A DNA stretch of 64,000 nt, from the NCBI GenBank assembly GCA_949825045.1, contig OX463832.1, positions 19,586,552 to 19,650,551 of the forward strand, read 5' to 3'. The notes under the pieces were generated by a model, which was not told where the DNA came from, did not search any database, and saw only the letters and a list, made by a program, of their open reading frames with translations. Numbering within the stretch: position 1 is the stretch's first letter; every line of letters starts with the position of its first letter. The DNA is from Argyresthia goedartella. Taxonomy: Eukaryota; Arthropoda; Insecta; Lepidoptera; Argyresthiidae. Position numbers and translations under genes: made by a program. Positions 29,771-41,656 of this stretch are shown here, in pieces.

Positions 29771-31798
29771 CTTTATTTTCAGACTCATTTACGAAAAATG
29801 TTATCCATAGTTGTCAAAAGAACTTAAAAAAATATAGTAAGCAATTATACAGTGTTACAAAATGTATGTAGTTATGTGCTCTTGTCATATTTACTACGCT
29901 GCTGTTGCAAGCCAATGCTTAAACATGCCAGTAGTTATAAGTCTATCAGACAGCTCTTTGATGATAGTATTTCTACACATGTCAACTCTGTTCCTGAAGG
30001 CGGCTATTCTGAACCTCACGATGGCACTAAAAGAGTTGACACGCGTCTCGGCGAGCATCCCCGATGCGCTGCAGCCTCGGCGCAAGCCCATCAGGTGCCT
30101 AAAAGTGTTGTTATATGTGACTCGAAGTGCATCGTGAGATTTTCGAGTGTACTTAGCCCAGAGTTGACACGTGTAAAATGATTGACAAAAAGTTTTAAAT
30201 AATAATATTTTTACATCTGAAGAGGCCTTAAAGAACCTTCTTGCTATCATATTACCAGTTATTGATAAAGCCCTACGCTGCCTCTCAATATCAGCGTCGT
30301 CCTTCATAGAAGACGAGAGAATGTGGCCAAGGTACTTGAAGTTCTCGACTATATTTACAGGTTGACCCTTAAGCATGAGACTGGGAATGTGGTCCGGTCC
30401 TTTCCCCGACCTGAACACTATCATCTCAGTCTTCTTAACATTATATATTAGATCGTGTTCTAGTGCGTATTTTTCACATATAGACAATAACTTCCTCAGG
30501 CCTTTGATCGTGGGGCTGAGCAGACACATATCGTCCGCGTAACTCAGGTTGTTGACATACCTGTCACCAAGCCTGAGCCCCACGGGCGTGCCGCTCAGCT
30601 CCACGATCAAGTCATTCATATAAAGATTGAACAGGTCGGGGGAGGTCAGGCCACCCTGCCGCACGCCGCAGGTCAACCTATAACTATCAGACAGGACGTT
30701 ACCCCACCTGACACTGTTGGTCTGACTACTGTACCAGTAACTTAGAAGATCAACAGTGCCAGATGGCACCCCGCTCCTGTCTAATTTGTTCCACAGCAGA
30801 TCATGATTAAGAGTATCAAAAGCTCGACTTAAATCTAAAAAACAACCGTATACCGTTGTTTTATTGCTCAAGTAATAATTAACTGTTTGTTTTAAAGAAA
30901 ATATAGCCATATCCGTGGAAACATCAGCCCTAAAGCCAAATTGAGCATCATCTATTTTTAGAAACTGTGAAGTATTTAGTTGTATCAGTCTTTCAAGTAC
31001 CTTGGCCACAATCGTAGCCAGCGAAATAGGCCTGTAGTTTGCCGCGCTCGAGGCATCACCAGTCTTATTTTTGACAATAGGAACTACTAGTGTGCGAATT
31101 AAGTTAGCAGGTAGGTATGAATGCTGCGCACAGAGATTGAAAAACTGCGCCAGTACCTCACAGATGTACCTACCCGAGTACAAAAGATGTTCAATGCTGA
31201 GGCCATCATGTCCCGGGGACTTACCCCGTTTCGCTTTCCTGAGAACCTTGATTACGTCATCAGTACTCACTCGGAATTTCCCCGGCACACGACGACATCT
31301 ACTCGAGTTATCCCTACTAGCAGCTAACGGTAAAGTACTTACCGGGTTAAAATGTTTTTGAAAAAGATTTGCAATATTACTAGGATCCTGCTCCCCCCCT
31401 ACAGTCACGGGTAAGCATGTTTTATGATTGAACTTTTTCGTCTCCTTCCAGAACTGAACAAAATTCCCACCCGATTTATGTCTAGCCAAAACATCCAATT
31501 TAATTCTTTCCTGATTTTTCTGTATATATTTTAAGGCAGCCTTAAAATCCCGGCGCGAGACAGACATTTCCTCATAGCAATGCCCCGAGCACGGCCTACC
31601 ACATACAACCCATTCCTGAAATTTTAGTCGAGCAATAGAATGATATTTCTTAACATGAAAATTCCAACCAATAAGTTTTTTAATTTTAGGGTTTTTAACA
31701 TAAAAACTACGTACAGCTGCTGTTTGCAGGGTATTTACAATGTCATTATAAAGATTGTCTATTAATTTAATATGTTCAATAATTAAAACAAAAGCCAC
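29728..31798 (-). mobile_element. 5'-truncated LINE on the minus strand (LINE C)
   Basis: The (TAA)n run at 29738-29766 is its 3' tail. It includes a short 3' UTR and an RT frame, and is truncated at about 31798, before the endonuclease. It seems to be inserted into a plus-strand LINE whose ORF1 remnant begins at the truncation point. The related LINE end at 62870-63237 also has an ATT-repeat tail. Confidence 0.75.
29894..31798 (-). CDS. LINE C reverse transcriptase, open
   Basis: 634 codons without a stop. Visible blocks are the linker region (KSGGNFVQFWKETKKF), GKSPGHDGLSIEHL, YRPISLATIVAKVLERL, GCFLDLSRAFDTLNHDLL, CGVRQGGLTSPDLFNLYMND, the active site LSYADDMCLLS, ENFKYLGHIL, and a C-terminal domain rich in Arg and His. 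The CGVRQGG...SYADD combination differs from that of the other LINEs here, so this is a distinct clade (perhaps Rex/L2-like). The apparent Met at 31798 lies at the truncation and is not a real start. Domains required for RT activity look intact. Confidence 0.8.
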   Translation of the reverse strand: MAFVLIIEHIKLIDNLYNDIVNTLQTAAVRSFYVKNPKIKKLIGWNFHVKKYHSIARLKFQEWVVCGRPCSGHCYEEMSVSRRDFKAALKYIQKNQERIKLDVLARHKSGGNFVQFWKETKKFNHKTCLPVTVGGEQDPSNIANLFQKHFNPVSTLPLAASRDNSSRCRRVPGKFRVSTDDVIKVLRKAKRGKSPGHDGLSIEHLLYSGRYICEVLAQFFNLCAQHSYLPANLIRTLVVPIVKNKTGDASSAANYRPISLATIVAKVLERLIQLNTSQFLKIDDAQFGFRADVSTDMAIFSLKQTVNYYLSNKTTVYGCFLDLSRAFDTLNHDLLWNKLDRSGVPSGTVDLLSYWYSSQTNSVRWGNVLSDSYRLTCGVRQGGLTSPDLFNLYMNDLIVELSGTPVGLRLGDRYVNNLSYADDMCLLSPTIKGLRKLLSICEKYALEHDLIYNVKKTEMIVFRSGKGPDHIPSLMLKGQPVNIVENFKYLGHILSSSMKDDADIERQRRALSITGNMIARRFFKASSDVKILLFKTFCQSFYTCQLWAKYTRKSHDALRVTYNNTFRHLMGLRRGCSASGMLAETRVNSFSAIVRFRIAAFRNRVDMCRNTIIKELSDRLITTGMFKHWLATAA

Positions 31799-32303
31799 TT
31801 TAGAAAAAGTCCTAGAATCATGTGCCTGTCTTTGTAAAAATTATACGTGCAAAGATATTGTAATAATAGCGGCTGGATGTAATGATAAAGATCCATTAAA
31901 CCTTCAATCTATGTTGTACTGCAGTCTAAAGACACTGGCCCATACTAATGTTATAGTGAGCAATGTAAATGTAAACAAACATTTGAATGAAAAGAAAGTT
32001 AATAGTACTTACCAGCATGTGTGCTCGCGCTTTTCCCACACGAATTATCTAGAGGTGTGGTGTAGCATAGAGTTAAGTAGCGCTAGGTATTTTGATAAGT
32101 CAAATGCATGTAGGCATCTCTTGAGGGAAATTCTTAAAGTAAGTAACAAATATGATTTCTCTCGATATTCAAATGCCAAAAATAAAAAGGGGGAGTATAG
32201 AGAGTATTCAAAGCCAGTCGAGTTCAACGTGGGTACTCAGACAGACTTTGATCAAAACCACAACGATTCCAAGTTCCCGGAATGTAAGCATTATTTTATT
32301 TAG
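31799..32303 (+). pseudogene. LINE 2 ORF1, C-terminal SGNH/esterase-like part
   Basis: The open frame begins at the junction with LINE C. DIVIIAAGCNDKDPLN followed by NVIVSNVNVNKHLN resembles the SGNH-hydrolase-like (esterase) domain found in ORF1 of several CR1-group LINEs, where it probably assists membrane or RNP functions. Only about 165 residues remain. The end at 32303 precedes ORF2 by 43 bp, a normal LINE arrangement. Confidence 0.5.
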
Positions 32304-32346
32304 ATAGTCACAAAGAATTACATGATACCAGCAAAAAATTGCCCAC

Positions 32347-33351
32347 GTGAATATGCAAAGCCTCAATCCTTACAAGCTGTCTCTGTTAGAGGCTTGGCTC
32401 AACGTAGACACTATGGGTAAACAAGTGGAAGTGTTGTGTGTAACAGAACATCACAGAATTAGGGAAGATCTAGTTAGAATACACATACCAGGATTTAAAT
32501 TGGTTAGCAGCTTCTGTCGGGAAAAAAGGACCAGTAAAGGTGGCTGTTGCATCTATATACGAGAAGATATTCTCTTCAGCGAGATGCCAACATTAAATGG
32601 CTTTACTGTCCCAAAAATATTTGAAGTCTGTGGTGTTAATCTGTCTGGGTATTATGTGGTTTGTGTATACAGGCCGAAAACCGTAAAAGATGACAATTTT
32701 TTCGGATATATAGAAAATATTTTGAATCATGTCTTCAAATACAAGGAGCGCAGAGTATTTGTCTGTGGCGACTTCAACATTGATACTCTCACGGACTCAG
32801 CAGAATTGAATGAGTTCAAATGTCTACTTTTGTCTTTTAGGATGAAGCTCGGCATATCAGAACCTACCCGTATTTCAAACCACAGCCGTACATGCATAGA
32901 TAATATTATGTCCAACGGAGAGGTGACAAATACACGTGTTTTAGAATTGGGTCTGTCTGATCACACACTTCAATACGCTTCTCTGAATATCCCACTACGA
33001 AAGACTCAGACAAAATTCTATAAGCAGGTCCGAGCTTTAGGTGATGTACGCTTACAGAAGCTACTGGAGGATTTGTTGAAAATATCTTGGACGAATGTAT
33101 ATGGTGAGGAAGATTTCAATAATAGCTTTAATACATTTCACGATATTCTAGTCAAATCATTTGAGTGCAACTGCCCGATAATAAGAGTAAGGGGGGATAT
33201 TAAAAAACATAATAAAGACTGGTTAACGCAGGGCATAAGGAAATCATGCGAAACAAAAAGAGACCTTTTTGTATCTTCCAAACTCTCTAAAAACAGGGAT
33301 GAACTCAAACATTATAAGCTATACTCTACTATTCTGAAAAGAACAATTTAA
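32347..33351 (+). CDS. LINE 2 ORF2 endonuclease (APE type)
   Basis: 334 codons from an ATG. APE motifs are MNMQSLNPYKL at the start (Asn), CVTEHH (Glu), GGCCIYIRE, VVCVYRPK, VCGDFNIDTL (Asp/Asn), and LGLSDHTLQ (Ser-Asp-His) near residue 205. All the usual catalytic motif positions are recognisable. The frame ends at a TAA just after 33348 and the protein continues in another frame, so ORF2 is broken between endonuclease and RT. Confidence 0.8.
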   Translation: MNMQSLNPYKLSLLEAWLNVDTMGKQVEVLCVTEHHRIREDLVRIHIPGFKLVSSFCREKRTSKGGCCIYIREDILFSEMPTLNGFTVPKIFEVCGVNLSGYYVVCVYRPKTVKDDNFFGYIENILNHVFKYKERRVFVCGDFNIDTLTDSAELNEFKCLLLSFRMKLGISEPTRISNHSRTCIDNIMSNGEVTNTRVLELGLSDHTLQYASLNIPLRKTQTKFYKQVRALGDVRLQKLLEDLLKISWTNVYGEEDFNNSFNTFHDILVKSFECNCPIIRVRGDIKKHNKDWLTQGIRKSCETKRDLFVSSKLSKNRDELKHYKLYSTILKRTI

Positions 33352-33402
33352 TTTTCTAAAAGACTGTGCAATAATAAAAAGATACTTACTTCTAATGATA
33401 AA

Positions 33403-35189
33403 GTGAAAGCAACTTGGAGCCTAATTAACACACAAATAAATGGGTCGAAGCATGAATACATGAGAGACTGTACGGGGATGACCGATAAAGTTCGCGTAGC
33501 AAACAGCACCTACGATGCAGCTAACTTGTTTAACGCGCACTTCACAAATACCTCCACTACCTCCCACAAACCTAAACACCCAGATTTACCACCCTTTCAT
33601 AATAAATCCATGTTTGTCTCACCTGTATGCGCTCATGACTTACACAAAGTCATGCAAAAACTCAAAAACAAAAGGTCAAGTGGGTATGATGGTTTATCAA
33701 TAATAGTTATTAAGTACATTCTTAACGCTATATCAGGCCCTCTATTTTTTTATTAAACCGGTCTCTAAGTGAGGGAATATTTCCAACCATTTTAAAAAAG
33801 GCACATGTTAAACCGTTCCACAAAGGGGGGGACAAGTTGGATGTCGGGAAGTACCGACCGATCTCCCTGCTTCCAGCACTGTCCAAAATATTTGAGAAGG
33901 TTATGGCTAAGAAATTGAGGGTATACTTGTGCTCTGAAAAAATTATAAAAAGAGAGCAATTTGGTTTCCAAAGAGACTTATCTACTATAGACGCAATATT
34001 TGATTTAGCTGACTTCGTGGCTGAATCTCTTGATGACAACCACAACGTTATAACGGTATTGCTTGATTTGTCCAAGGCTTTTGACCATGTTGACCATAGC
34101 ATCATGTTGGACATATTAAATAGATATGGATTACGAGGCGAAGTATCTAAATGGTTCAAATCTTACATGGAGGATCGGCATCAGAGTGTAATATTATCCA
34201 GTATTAATAAAAATAACACAATCCAAGAAATAGAGTCAAACTATCGACCGATCACAGTTGGCGTCCCGCAGGGAAGTATCTTGGGCCCAGTATTATTTTT
34301 GCTGTACGTAAATCACCTGCCATCTCTCATCAAAAATAAGGTAATTTTATTTGCGGATAATGTATCAATATTTTTTAAATTCAAACGTGGTGATTATGAA
34401 AATTTACCCGACATCATAAACACAACTACTGGCATTCTAATAGATTGGTTCAATCGGCATAACCCAAGCACAAACGTCAGTAAAACAAAATTATTGCATT
34501 TCCGTAACTACAACACTCATGTGCCTCATCTAGACATTGAACACAACAGCAATAAAATAGAATTCGTATCTCATGCAAAATTTCTGGGCATCTACACAGA
34601 TTGCAATCTAAACTGGAAGAAACACGTGGAAGTAATTGCAGGAAAATTAAGTAGTTTTTGTTATGCCTTGCGATCCTTGGTCCAAATTTCATCAAAGGAA
34701 GCCGCTTTGCAGGCATACTTTGCATTTTTTCAATCCAGGATGCTATATGGATTGTCAGTATGGGGAAATAGCACTGATATTAATAAGATCTTCGTCCTTC
34801 AGAAGAGAGCTGTGCGCATCGTAAATGGAATAAATTCGACCATGGAATCCTGTAGGTCGTCGTTTAAGGAGTTGAAAATTCACACCGTCACGGCTCTCTA
34901 CATAATCGAGCATTGTAAATTGGTACAAAGATATCCAGAAAAATTTCCACCGAGAGCTCTAGGCCCAAGTAGTAGGATTAATGAAAGACGTGGGTTTGAC
35001 TTACAGGTTCCGTTCAGCAGGACAGTGACATACACTCGCTCTACTAAATTAAATGCAATTGGGGTGTATAATAAGCTCCCAAATGATATAAAAATGTTGA
35101 CAGGCTCTATGTTCTTAAATAAACTAAAATTGTACCTAATTGAAATGACTCCCTATGACATGTCTGAATATTACTCTTATGAGAGCTAG
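33403..35189 (+). pseudogene. LINE 2 reverse transcriptase, frameshifted and catalytically mutated
   Basis: 33403-33756 carries the RT entry region (KRSSGYDGLSIIVIK). A shift near 33750 leads to 33837-35189 with YRPISLLPALSKIFEKV, VLLDLSKAFDHVDHS, VGVPQGSILGPVLFL and an active-site block reading FADNVS. The second Asp of the dyad is Asn (AAT at 34359-34361), which would abolish polymerisation. The C-terminus is complete (IGVYNKLPNDIK). Confidence 0.85.
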
Positions 35190-35702
35190 TTGTTTAAGGT
35201 AATCGTATGACATTTAATAGAATTTAGAATTGTTATTTTTTCTCTATGGACTTATAAAATTAATTTATTAATGATGTTTTGTGTGATAATTGACAATTTA
35301 TTTTATGCTAAGATTGGTGTAAATGTTTTATATAAGTAGTTAATCTGTCTAAGTTAGATCCTTAGTGGGAATCATTATCTGTTGTCCTATCTATGTAATG
35401 CTTTGTGACTGAATGCAACTGCAATCTTGCTACACCCAAGAGGGTAAAATTACATTGATACATTTTTTAGTTTTTATTGTAACACCACTATGACATGTAA
35501 TTTATTGCAATAAATACTTGAATAATGCGGATTAAATAAAATTTGATATTTTTTTACCAAATATTTTTTATTTCTTTCATCACCATCAATTTACTTTAGG
35601 CTAGGGGCCGAAATATAACCCTGTAGAGGTGCAACTACGCCCATAGACATCTTGTCAAATCACATGTTACCCGGGTGGACGCCCGGCCTTAGGTAATCGG
35701 CT

Positions 35703-35921
35703 AATAAAACAAAATATACTAAAATAATAAAACAAAATATACTAAAATAATAAAACAAAATATACTAAAATAATAAAACAAAATATACTAAAACAATAAA
35801 ACAAAATATACTAAAATAATAAAACAAAATATACTAAAATAATAAAACAAAATATACTAAAATAATAAAACAAAATATACTAAAACAATAAAGCAAAATA
35901 TACTAAAATAATAAAACAAAA
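35703..35921. repeat. Minisatellite, 23 bp unit, about 9.5 copies
   Basis: Unit AATAAAACAAAATATACTAAAAT-type, quoted here only by its landmark AAAATATACTAAAA. Few differences between copies, so young. Non-coding. Confidence 0.9.
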
Positions 35922-36907
35922 TTGATGAAACACATTTATATCTTAAAATTATGTTCACTCCTACCTCATACACAATAACATGCATAATTAGGATATAATA
36001 CAAGAGATATAAACTTGATTTTCGGTACATAAGGGCAGATAAAAACACAACAGGCTGATTCTCTATCGCAACTTCTACTCCTTGGCATTTTCGTGTAAAT
36101 CGCAAATGTGTATTTATTAATTACCATCATCAAGTACTTGTGCCATTGCAGCGAACCAAAGCGACACAAATAATAGCATGATTATCATACGAAATTACAA
36201 CTATAACATTGTAAGCAGTGATTGTAACACATTACACAGTTCAAATCAAACATATAATTCAATTCAATTAATTACATCACAAAAAAAAATATGAAAAATT
36301 GCCCCATCAGTAGGCTTATCATGAATCGCAATTGAAAAATTGTCCAATAAGAACACCATTATTTGACACGCGCTGTCCTATAGATTGGTCAATACGTTAT
36401 CTGACAAGGTAGTCCAATATATCTAGAAACGTGTGTCAGTCTGAACCTGTTTCAACAAATCGTTAGACAATATCGGAATTGTATATTTGCAGCAGTTGTA
36501 TTTTATAAACTCAATTGTGCGCTAAAAAGACAGCATTTGACTATGACGTCACATGCTAATATTTCATAGAACTCGTGAACAAAATTACCTTTTTGACAGT
36601 TCTCAAAAAGTATCTATTTTGACTAGCAGTAAAATACCGTATTACGATTCATATTCGTTTATTGATAACGTAAGTTGCATGTCATGTCAATAGAATAAAT
36701 TAAGTCAAATAAAATTATGTAACACATAACATTAAATTGAATTATAACATTAAATGAAATACCGTTAAATTAAAAGCGAATAAGTACATCATAATAATTA
36801 AATTGAAATTAAGTAGAGCCATTACGTACCTACCTAGTGAGGTAGGTCTAGGAATTCCGCAAATGTATATGGTTGGCAATTTAAAAATATTGTGACTGGA
36901 AGCATCG
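35922..36907. other. No gene seen
   Basis: AT-rich, no long frame and no recognised repeat end. Directly upstream of the BEL/Pao insertion. Confidence 0.5.
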
Positions 36908-36912
36908 GTTAC

Positions 36913-37458
36913 TGTTCGATTCCAAATCGATATTCGATCGATGGTTTCTGAACGGTCATTTTAATTTGACGTTAGCTGTCAATCTGGCAGTTTTGACAAC
37001 TGACAGACGAAAGCCCTCGCAATGTAAACGCGTTTTTGATCAGGGTGTTGAAATTAAATCGCAGGGCATCTGGAATGTATTCGGGATTCCCTCAGGATTG
37101 TTAATATAGCTGAGTGTGCCGTTGTCTCCCGAACCAGATAAAGTTCGGATTTTCGTGCCCGATTTGTATTTACCAGTAGAAACATAACCTGTGTTGGACA
37201 CTGTGCTCATCACGTTGGCCCGCCAGTCATACCTGGTTGGCTGAAGAACCTGTCTACCAAGAAGAGCCTAGGGTGCACCCGGGCCTTGCAGAGAGACAGG
37301 AGGTTGACGGGACCGAAGCACAGACCAGGTTAGATCTACCCCACATAACTTCAGCTCAGTGAATCGCCGACGTTCATCACTTCTTGGCACCTGATCGTCA
37401 CGCTACCTCGTAGCTCATGGGCCCCTACGAGGTCATTAGGTGCTGAGAAGCCTGAACA
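36913..37458 (+). repeat. 5' LTR of BEL 2
   Basis: TG...CA ends, 546 bp. Followed within 2 bp by TGGTAGCTAGAGCG, a primer-binding-site candidate. Confidence 0.92.
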
Positions 37459-38001
37459 ATTTGGTAGCTAGAGCGTGGCTTCCTGAGATTTGCAGCCGTC
37501 AAGGGCTCCAGGAAGGCACGATTTGGGACTATCAATCTGTAGGTAGGTATAGGCGGTTAAGTAACTTGGTTGTTCCTATATCCACATAGATGGTAGTATT
37601 GTAAGCTATAAGTCTATTGCTGGTAGTAGACAGACAGATATTGAATTGAAATTTGCATTGAATTACCAGTTAGTCAATCTATTAGTGGTCTAGTAATGCT
37701 ATTGAATGAATGTTTTGGTTAACATAGGTAGTTACATCTATTGATAGCAGGCTATTACATTGTTTTCAGTTTATAGCAATTTATAACTTGAACTAATATT
37801 GACTATCTGTGTGTGTTATAATGATAAAGGGAAACTAAATTGTTATTTACAGAATTTATATAGATATAAAACTCGGTTCCTATTGTTTAAGGAAAACAAC
37901 ATTGTTTAAGTTATAGTTTAGGGTTCCCTCGTTTGGGTTATAAACTGGAGGGTCCAATAAAATTGAGTTACTGCAAATTGTGAGTAAGTATCGTTCCGAT
38001 C

Positions 38002-38990
38002 ATGTCGTTATCTGAAATCCAGAAGGGTGTTTCTAAGGAACTCAGATGGTTTTCCCCCGCACACGGTCTGATAGACCGTTAAGATAGGCATGATGTGGTA
38101 TTGGAGCGGTCTATGGACGTTAAGGAACGTTACAATAGGGTGCTCGAATTGTCCGCGCAGGCGGAATCAGTTGATGGTTGTGCACCTGACAGGCTGTCAC
38201 GGTTGATAGGGGATGTCGACCAATGTATGGAGATGGCAGCTGCTATCACGCAGAAGGCTGCGGACCTACGTAGACAGCGCGAGTCCAGCCATGATGGTGA
38301 CATTGAAGCACCTCTGCCGCATCAGGGATCGGGGTCCAGGTTACCTGCCATAACTATGCCTACCTTTGACGGCGTGTCCGGTGAATGGATGAGCTTCATC
38401 AATCTGTTCGACAGTTTGGTGCACATGCGATCGGACATTACCAAGTCTGTCAAGATGGCTCAGCTGGTGGCAGCATTGAGGGGTGAGCCTAGGGAGCTGG
38501 TCGCTCATTTGACAGTTACGGAGGGTAACTATGAGACGGCCAGGCAATTGTTGGTCAGACGTTACCACAACAAACGGAGGTTGGCCGATGCCCAACTGAA
38601 CCGTTTGTTTAGCATCCCGGTTGTGAACAAGGTCGGGGCCATACAGACGGAGGTTATGAACCCATTGTTGTCCGTCACCAAGGCTCTAGAGAATCTTGGA
38701 CTTCCGGTTGGTGAATGGTCGTACCTACTGTTGTACATTGTACTTTCCCGCCTACCCGCTGACGTGCAGACTCGTTTCGAACAGTCTCACGGGAGGTCGG
38801 CCGAGGACCTGCCCGCCTTCTCCGACTTGGTCGGATTTTTGGAAGAGGAGGCTCGACGGGCAGAGAATTTGGGGTTGACGGTCACCCATCCTTCGGAGCC
38901 ACAGAGAGCTGCCGGGAGCGCTGTGAGTAGGGGCCCTCCGACGAGGAAGGACCGCACCAACCGGCAGTCGTATGGGACTGTGAGTGAATT
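38002..38990 (+). pseudogene. BEL 2 gag, N-terminal and capsid part
   Basis: The frame starts at ATG 38002 and has one in-frame TAA at 38080-38082. It then continues open through the DUF1759-type capsid (PAITMPTFDGVSGEWMSFIN, AALRGEPRELVAHL, LLVRRYHNKRRL) to the LINE insertion point at 38990. Gag resumes in the same frame at 43859 with zinc knuckles. The role is capsid assembly and RNA packaging. The single stop is the only damage before the insertion. Confidence 0.8.
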
Positions 38991-39217
38991 TATTTATTTA
39001 TTTATTTATTTATTTACATAATCTATTTGCGCCATTACAGCAAAGCCAAGTCGACACAAATATACAAAATTAGAAAATACAATACAATTCAATTATTACA
39101 AATTAATTTACCATAATTATGTCAAATATAATAAGTTCAATTCAATCGTATAAATGCAGTTACCATATTATCATTATATCCATAGACATTCGAGAAAATA
39201 ATTACAAGACTACACTA

Positions 39218-41572
39218 TCATGCAATCTTCTCACAGAACCTTCCACATTCTCGCACAATATCCCTCCATGCATCACCAAACAGATCATTCAATGGTGCTG
39301 CGGCCAACAGTGCATTGAGGCTATTCCGTGCCCGGACCAGCGGAGACTGCAGGCGCGCCACCGTGCGGTGCGAGCCGCCCGCTAGCAGCTGGTGCCTACG
39401 AGCGCGTAGGTAGTTGTCAGGCACGTAAAGCGCGCATACGGCACTGACAAGCGCTGCGCAGTCACTGTCGCCTCGCAATAATCGACACACAGTCAGAAGC
39501 TGTTCGGTGTTACGTCTCACCTCTAGTGAGTTAAATCCAAGCATACCTAAAATAAAATCGGATGGATAAAGGTAAGGGTAGTATCCAAATTTCCTCTTAT
39601 ATAGGTATCTAAGAAAAGCTTTGTGTACCTTCTCGAGCATAAGGACGTATGAGCTTTCGTGCGGATTCCAAACAACCTAGCTAGATTCAAGTTTGGTTCT
39701 CACTAGGGCCGTGTATAGAAGCTGGACCACACCCAAGTTATGGAATCCCTTACTATTCCGTATCACAAACCCTAATCTTCTGAAGCATTCCTTGGCTAAA
39801 GTGCTCACATGCTCATGGAATGTAAGTTTAGGGTCGAACGTAACACCGAGGTCCTTCATCGAATACACTCGTGTCAGAGACTCAGTGCCGAGTGTATACG
39901 TCGCGCTAATAGGCCGTGGAGAGCGCGTGAAGGACATTATACAGCACTTTCCAGTATTGAATAGAAGCTTGTTGTTCACACTCCAACTATGAACCGCGTC
40001 TAAATCTTCCTGTAGTAGCCTACAATCATTCTCTGACTTCACGGGAAGTACCAGTTTCAGATCGTCCGCGTACAAAAGGCAATTGGCGTGTTTCAGTTCA
40101 GATTCCAGGTCATTTATCATGATGATAAATAACAACGGACCAAGGATCGAGCCTTGGCTAACACCTGACCGTGTGTGGTACGGCTGGGACTCATAACAGC
40201 CATGTCGCACGTATTGTTGGCGGTTCTTCAGGTAGTCAGCGAGGAGAACCAACAGCCGTGGGGCAAATCCAATGGCACACAATTTCTTCATTAGGACGTC
40301 GTTATCGACTCTATCGAACGCCTTGCGGAAGTCCAGATAGGCGACGTCCACCTGACATCCCCGATCCATGCTCTCTGAGACCAACTCGACTAACGTCAGT
40401 AAGTTGGTGGTTACTGAGCGACGACTCCTGAATCCGTGTTGCGAGTCACATAAAAACGGCGCAATCTGGAGCCAGATTTTACCGTGTATGATTGACTCGA
40501 ACAATTTTGCCAATGAATTCAGGATCGCAATCGGTCGATATTGATTTACAGAGGCAGTGTCACTAGACTTGGGCATAGGACTGACTCGAGAGAGCTTCCA
40601 GCTGGTAGGGTACTTCCCTTGCTCGAGAGCTAAGTTGAAGATGTGACCCAACGGTATAACTAGCTGATTACTGTAGGCCTTTAAAAAGTAAGGAGGGACG
40701 TTGTCCGGTCCAATTGCGCTCTTTGGCCTAAGCTGCCTCAGTCCCTGCTCTACATCCCTATGGGAAACATGTGAAATTTGGACGTAGTTAGCCGTGCGCG
40801 AGGCATCGGAACTGTTTACCAGGTCCGGTGCAAGCGCCGGAACGTCGGTGAGGAAAACGTCGGAGAAGTAGTCTGCAAAAGCGGCGGCTGCTTCCTCTCC
40901 GACACACTCTTGCCCCTGATGCGTGACCCGAGATTCAAAACCACCCTTTGATCTGAGGCCACTCACATGTTTCCAAAACGCACGCGGGTTAGATCTAATA
41001 TTACCTTCAATATTTAGCATATGGTTCGTGTATGCTGTGGCTACGCGGGACTTTATGTTGGCTCTTAGCTCACTGAATGCTGAGTAGTCAGCTGGCCTCT
41101 CCGACGATTTCCATTTACGATGGAGCTTTGCCTTAGTGGCAAGATCCCTAATAATATCACCAGTAAACCACACTGGATACCGCCTGGAAGGTTGGTTAGG
41201 CCTGGTCTTCTTGGGGATCGATTTATTCAAAACCCCGTAAATGGCATCGTAAAAGCGGCCAACTGCCGTCTCCACATCGCGAGCTACGACAACATCGTCC
41301 CACGATACGCTACACATGAGCTCATACAGGACTGTGTGGTCGCCTTTGGCAAAATTCCAGTCATTGTGGCCGCGAATGTTGCTGGGATCCAGACGGCCGG
41401 ATCGTCCATCCGCGTCTTGCGCTTTCAACAGCGGCACAATGACGTCGAGAGGCGGGTGGTAGGCGTCAGTGCGTGGCACCATGCTGCCTGACACGGAGGT
41501 GCGCACAGTTACGCCACGGACGGTCTCCGGCAGCAGCACCACATCAAGCACGCCACCGTGAGCATTCCTCAC
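39218..41572 (-). pseudogene. LINE D ORF2 reverse transcriptase, one amber stop
   Basis: The frame 41572-39677 carries the end of the endonuclease, the linker (NPRAFWKHVSGLRSKGGF), VNQYRPIAILNSLAKLFE, VDVAYLDFRKAFDRVDNDVL, SGVSQGSILGPLLFIIMIND and LLYADDLKLVLP with the intact dyad. It reaches a TAG at 39679-39677. The same frame continues after it to 39218 through the conserved C-terminal domain (KFGYYPYLYPSDFILGMLGF). One point mutation therefore separates two otherwise open halves. Upstream, the endonuclease junction is deleted. Confidence 0.85.
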
Positions 41573-41611
41573 CTCATTCGTCTCATACAGACTACAAACA
41601 CTGAGAAAAAA

Positions 41612-41656
41612 ACAATAATAATTCGTAACAGGTCAGTGTCTGTTACGAATTATTGT
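41612..41656. repeat. Inverted duplication at the endonuclease deletion junction
   Basis: AATTCGTAACAG (41620-41631) and CTGTTACGAATT (41640-41651) are inverted copies 8 bp apart, with outward continuation on both sides. Such a snap-back copy at a deletion suggests template switching. Confidence 0.75.

Larger units (their letters stand above)
31799..35530 (+). mobile_element. Daphne/CR1-like LINE 2, ORF1 remnant plus damaged ORF2
   Basis: The order is ORF1 C-terminal part (31799-32303), endonuclease (32347-33351), RT in two frames (33403-35189) and a 3' region to about 35530. It is related to LINE 1 at 1505-3571. The 5' part has been displaced or lost by the minus-strand LINE C insertion. 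Confidence 0.75.

Noticed and set aside
36913..37458. Reading the BEL 2 LTR repeat as a segmental duplication of Dicer-1 flanks
   Set aside because: TG...CA ends, GTTAC duplications and an internal BEL polyprotein identify it as an LTR pair.
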